A stretch of DNA of 7,281 nucleotides from Legionellaceae bacterium (GTDB lineage: Bacteria > Pseudomonadota > Gammaproteobacteria > Legionellales > Legionellaceae): positions 1 through 7,281 of the forward strand of contig CANJFK010000040.1 in assembly GCA_947473535.1 (NCBI GenBank), written 5' to 3'. Shown here one piece after another: positions 5,347 to 7,281 of the stretch. The number at the start of each line of letters is the position of its first letter. The first letter of the stretch is position 1. The position numbers and the translations under genes were made by a program. Below the pieces are notes generated by a model. It was not told where the DNA came from and did not search any database. It saw only the letters and a list, made by a program, of their open reading frames with translations.

Positions 5347-6438
5347 GTGAAATTATGTACAGTCGTTGGAGCACGTCCTCAATTTATCAAAGCAGCAGCT
5401 GTATCCAGAATCATCGCACTAACACCGCACATTCAAGAAAGCATTATTCATACCGGGCAACATTATGATGCCAATATGTCTAACCATTTTTTTGATGAAC
5501 TGGATATTCCGTCTCCCGCGTATCATTTGAATATCGGTTCTGGATTACATGGTGTGCAAACGGGACAGATGTTAATCGAAATTGAGCGTGTTTTGCTGCA
5601 AGAAAAACCTGACTGGGTGTTGGTTTATGGTGATACTAATTCAACGCTGGCTGGAACCCTTGCCGCGGCAAAGTTACATATACCGGTTGCTCATGTCGAA
5701 GCAGGCTTACGTTCATTTAATCGTAAAATGCCCGAGGAAATTAACCGAATAACAGCCGACCATTTAAGTACTTTATTGTTTGCTCCCACTCAAAATGGCT
5801 ATCGACAATTAATTAAAGAAGGGATCCATACAGATCAAATAATCAATGTTGGCGATGTAATGTTTGATGCAACATTATATTACAATGAATATAATGCGAC
5901 TAGAAAGACGATTGTTGATACCTTACAGTTAAATAAAAACACCTATTGCCTGGCAACCGTTCATCGGGCTGAAAATACCGATTGTAAGCATCGATTAGAG
6001 CATATTACAGATGCTCTAATCGAGCTTAGTGCCTCTCGCTTGATTATTTTCCCTGTACACCCACGCACGCGTGCTGCACTTATTAAATTTGAATTATTAA
6101 GTAAACTGGAGGCTCATATTAAGCTCGTTGAGCCTGTTGGTTTTCTCGATATGTTGGCGCTGGAACAACAGGCATGTTGCATTATTACAGACTCCGGTGG
6201 CGTACAAAAAGAAGCTTATTTTAATCGTGTGCCTTGTGTTACATTGCGAGATGAAACGGAATGGGTTGAGTTAGTTGATGCTGGTTGGAACCAATTATGT
6301 TCACCAGAACAACCATTTTCATTCTCAAACTTTGTTCTCGATGCGCATCAATTGACAGCACTTCAACACGATGCGTTCTATGGGGAAGGGAATGCCTCAG
6401 AAAAAATTGTTAGTGCCTTGTTGGAGGCTAATTTTTAA
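5347..6438 (+). CDS. wbpI: UDP-2,3-diacetamido-2,3-dideoxyglucuronate 2-epimerase, WbpI/WlbD
   Basis: 363 aa starting with GTG, supported by AAGGA 6 nt upstream (5336-5340). It is a non-hydrolysing UDP-GlcNAc 2-epimerase family protein (WecB fold, GT-B-like), cytoplasmic. The N-terminus reads VGARPQFIKAA (7-17), the form typical of WbpI/WlbD, whereas WecB has GTRPEAIK. Other motifs are HTGQHYD (35-41), YGDTNSTLAGT (94-104, D96), HVEAGLRS (116-123, E118), MPEEINR (128-134), TVHRAEN (204-210, H206) and TDSGGVQKEA (281-290). The predicted reaction converts UDP-GlcNAc3NAcA to UDP-ManNAc3NAcA (EC 5.1.3.23), directly after WbpE and WbpD. Plain WecB activity is the alternative; the neighbouring genes favour WbpI. 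A 13-bp hairpin lies within the gene. Its stop overlaps the wzm start by one base (TAATG). Confidence 0.92.
   Translation: MKLCTVVGARPQFIKAAAVSRIIALTPHIQESIIHTGQHYDANMSNHFFDELDIPSPAYHLNIGSGLHGVQTGQMLIEIERVLLQEKPDWVLVYGDTNSTLAGTLAAAKLHIPVAHVEAGLRSFNRKMPEEINRITADHLSTLLFAPTQNGYRQLIKEGIHTDQIINVGDVMFDATLYYNEYNATRKTIVDTLQLNKNTYCLATVHRAENTDCKHRLEHITDALIELSASRLIIFPVHPRTRAALIKFELLSKLEAHIKLVEPVGFLDMLALEQQACCIITDSGGVQKEAYFNRVPCVTLRDETEWVELVDAGWNQLCSPEQPFSFSNFVLDAHQLTALQHDAFYGEGNASEKIVSALLEANF
5991..6023. repeat. Perfect 13-bp inverted repeat inside wbpI
   Basis: TCGATTAGAGCAT (5991-6003) is the exact reverse complement of ATGCTCTAATCGA (6011-6023), with a 7-nt loop (ATTACAG). It lies in the coding region for residues about 216-226 and no T-run follows, so it is not an intrinsic terminator. 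As mRNA it would form a stable hairpin in the middle of the gene. Its role, if any, is unknown. Confidence 0.7.
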
Positions 6439-7247
6439 TGTATATGAAATTTTTAAAGCAGTGTTTGTTTCCTTTCATACTGATTAAACAGCATTTTTCC
6501 CTGTTAAAAGGCGCTGTATTATCTGACATTTCTCAGCGCTACGCAGGCTCTGTTGCTGGCTTGTTTTGGGTCATTATATATCCCATTGTCTTATTTTTCA
6601 TTTACTCAACGCTGTATTTGTTGATATTTCGTATCAAGCCAATGGATATGTCGACGAATGTCTATGTTGTTTATATCATGAGTGGTTTGTTACCGTTTCT
6701 TGGTTTTTCTGAAGCATTGTCAGCGGGAACAACGTCTCTTTCAAGTAAAAAATCGTTATTATTAAATACAATCTATCCTTCTGAGTTTATTCCGCTGCAG
6801 GCGGTTTTATCAAGTCATATGACGTTGTTTGTTGGCGTGTTTTTATTAATGATAGCGGATATAGTGCTGTTAAAATCATTATCGTGGACGGTACTGTTTA
6901 TTCCCTATTTAATTATCCTGCAATTGATGTTCACTATTGGGTTAGTATGGGTGCTGTCTATTCTTAATTTAATTATTAAAGACATACAACAATCATTATC
7001 TTTTATTACGATGTTGCTGATGATCATGAGTCCCATTGCATATACACCGGCGATGGTGCCGTCTTCTTTAAAATTAATTCTTTATCTAAATCCATTTTCT
7101 TATTATGTGTGGTCTTATCAAGATCTATTCGTTCGCGGAATCTTGAGCCAAAACATTGTCATTGCGACGTGCATAAGCATCATTAGCTTTACATGTGGGT
7201 ATGGTTTTTATACTAAATCAAAAAAGGTATTTTATGAGTTTGCATGA
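6438..7247 (+). CDS. wzm: O-antigen/polysaccharide ABC transporter permease, Wzm (ABC-2 type)
   Basis: 269 aa, the usual size of Wzm (about 260-275). It is an inner-membrane permease that, with the Wzt ATPase, exports a finished lipid-linked polysaccharide to the periplasm. The N-terminal cytoplasmic part contains SDISQRYAGSVAGLFW (29-44), the typical RY.GS.LG..W signature. About six hydrophobic segments can be seen near 41-64, 75-93, 119-144, 150-172, 178-203 and 238-256. KDIQQ (181-185), SPIAYTP (198-204) and LNPFSYYVWSYQDLFVRG (217-234) are conserved features of the family. The start overlaps the wbpI stop (TAATG), with GGAGG at 6423-6427 as Shine-Dalgarno; an in-frame ATG at 6444 is badly spaced. 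The gene overlaps the next reading frame by 14 nt, so expression should be translationally coupled. Confidence 0.94.
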   Translation: MYMKFLKQCLFPFILIKQHFSLLKGAVLSDISQRYAGSVAGLFWVIIYPIVLFFIYSTLYLLIFRIKPMDMSTNVYVVYIMSGLLPFLGFSEALSAGTTSLSSKKSLLLNTIYPSEFIPLQAVLSSHMTLFVGVFLLMIADIVLLKSLSWTVLFIPYLIILQLMFTIGLVWVLSILNLIIKDIQQSLSFITMLLMIMSPIAYTPAMVPSSLKLILYLNPFSYYVWSYQDLFVRGILSQNIVIATCISIISFTCGYGFYTKSKKVFYEFA

Positions 7248-7281
7248 AGAAAATGCCCTTGTTTTTCAAAATGTTACCAAG
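7234..7281 (+). CDS. wzt: Start of the ABC transporter ATP-binding protein (probable Wzt), cut by window end
   Basis: ATG at 7234 opens a frame through the window edge, giving 16 residues that begin MSLHEENALVFQNVTK. The LVFQNVTK ending is the usual first beta-strand of an ABC nucleotide-binding domain (xI.l.nVsK). AAGG (7224-7227) is a modest Shine-Dalgarno 6 nt upstream. The frame overlaps wzm by 14 nt, and wzm-wzt adjacency is standard for ABC-dependent O-antigen export. The Walker A, signature and Walker B motifs, and any C-terminal polymer-binding domain, lie outside the window, so the assignment rests mostly on position. Confidence 0.78.
   Translation, partial: MSLHEENALVFQNVTK

Noticed and set aside
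5087..5350. An 87-codon open frame overlapping the wbpI start
   Set aside because: It begins inside the terminal repeat of the MITE-like element, reads through its palindromes (giving the SFPRRRES artefact) and through the terminator, and has no Shine-Dalgarno.

Overview
The window is a slice of a surface-polysaccharide (LPS O-antigen type) gene cluster. All genes read on the + strand: an asparagine-synthase-family amidotransferase (its 5' end is outside the window), two extended SDR sugar-nucleotide epimerases, a WbpE/WlbC aminotransferase, a WbpD/WlbB acetyltransferase, a WbpI/WlbD 2-epimerase, the Wzm permease of an O-antigen ABC exporter, and the first 16 codons of what should be its Wzt ATPase. 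The DNA is AT-rich. The protein families and the short REP-like GC-rich palindromes point to a Gram-negative proteobacterium, most likely an AT-rich gammaproteobacterium. The genus cannot be fixed from this sequence.

Layout. 2-1117: amidotransferase C-terminal part. 1164-2108: WbmG/WbmH-type SDR. 2109-2246: spacer with a degenerate palindromic element. 2247-3305: WbmF-type SDR. 3318-4427: aminotransferase. 4440-5045: acetyltransferase. 5046-5346: 301-base non-coding block with a transposed MITE-like element (22-bp perfect terminal inverted repeats, about 9-bp target duplication), then a strong rho-independent terminator. 5347-6438: 2-epimerase. 6438-7247: wzm. 7234 to the edge: wzt start. Genes before and after the 5046-5346 block are tightly packed, and wbpI-wzm-wzt overlap one another.

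How the genes work together. WbpE, WbpD and WbpI are consecutive steps to UDP-2,3-diacetamido-2,3-dideoxy-D-mannuronic acid. The WbmF- and WbmG/H-like epimerases resemble the SDR set of the Bordetella O-antigen locus, whose polymer is built from 2,3-diacetamido-2,3-dideoxy-L-galacturonic acid, partly as its amide. Stereochemically, 3,5-epimerisation of the D-manno product gives the L-galacto sugar, and the amidotransferase could make the uronamide. Wzm/Wzt would export the finished chain across the inner membrane. The two earlier pathway enzymes (WbpA and WbpB/WlbA dehydrogenases) and all glycosyltransferases are outside this window. The main new observations are the MITE-like element, a decayed relative of it in the other long spacer, the terminator that splits the apparent operon, and a 13-bp perfect hairpin inside wbpI.
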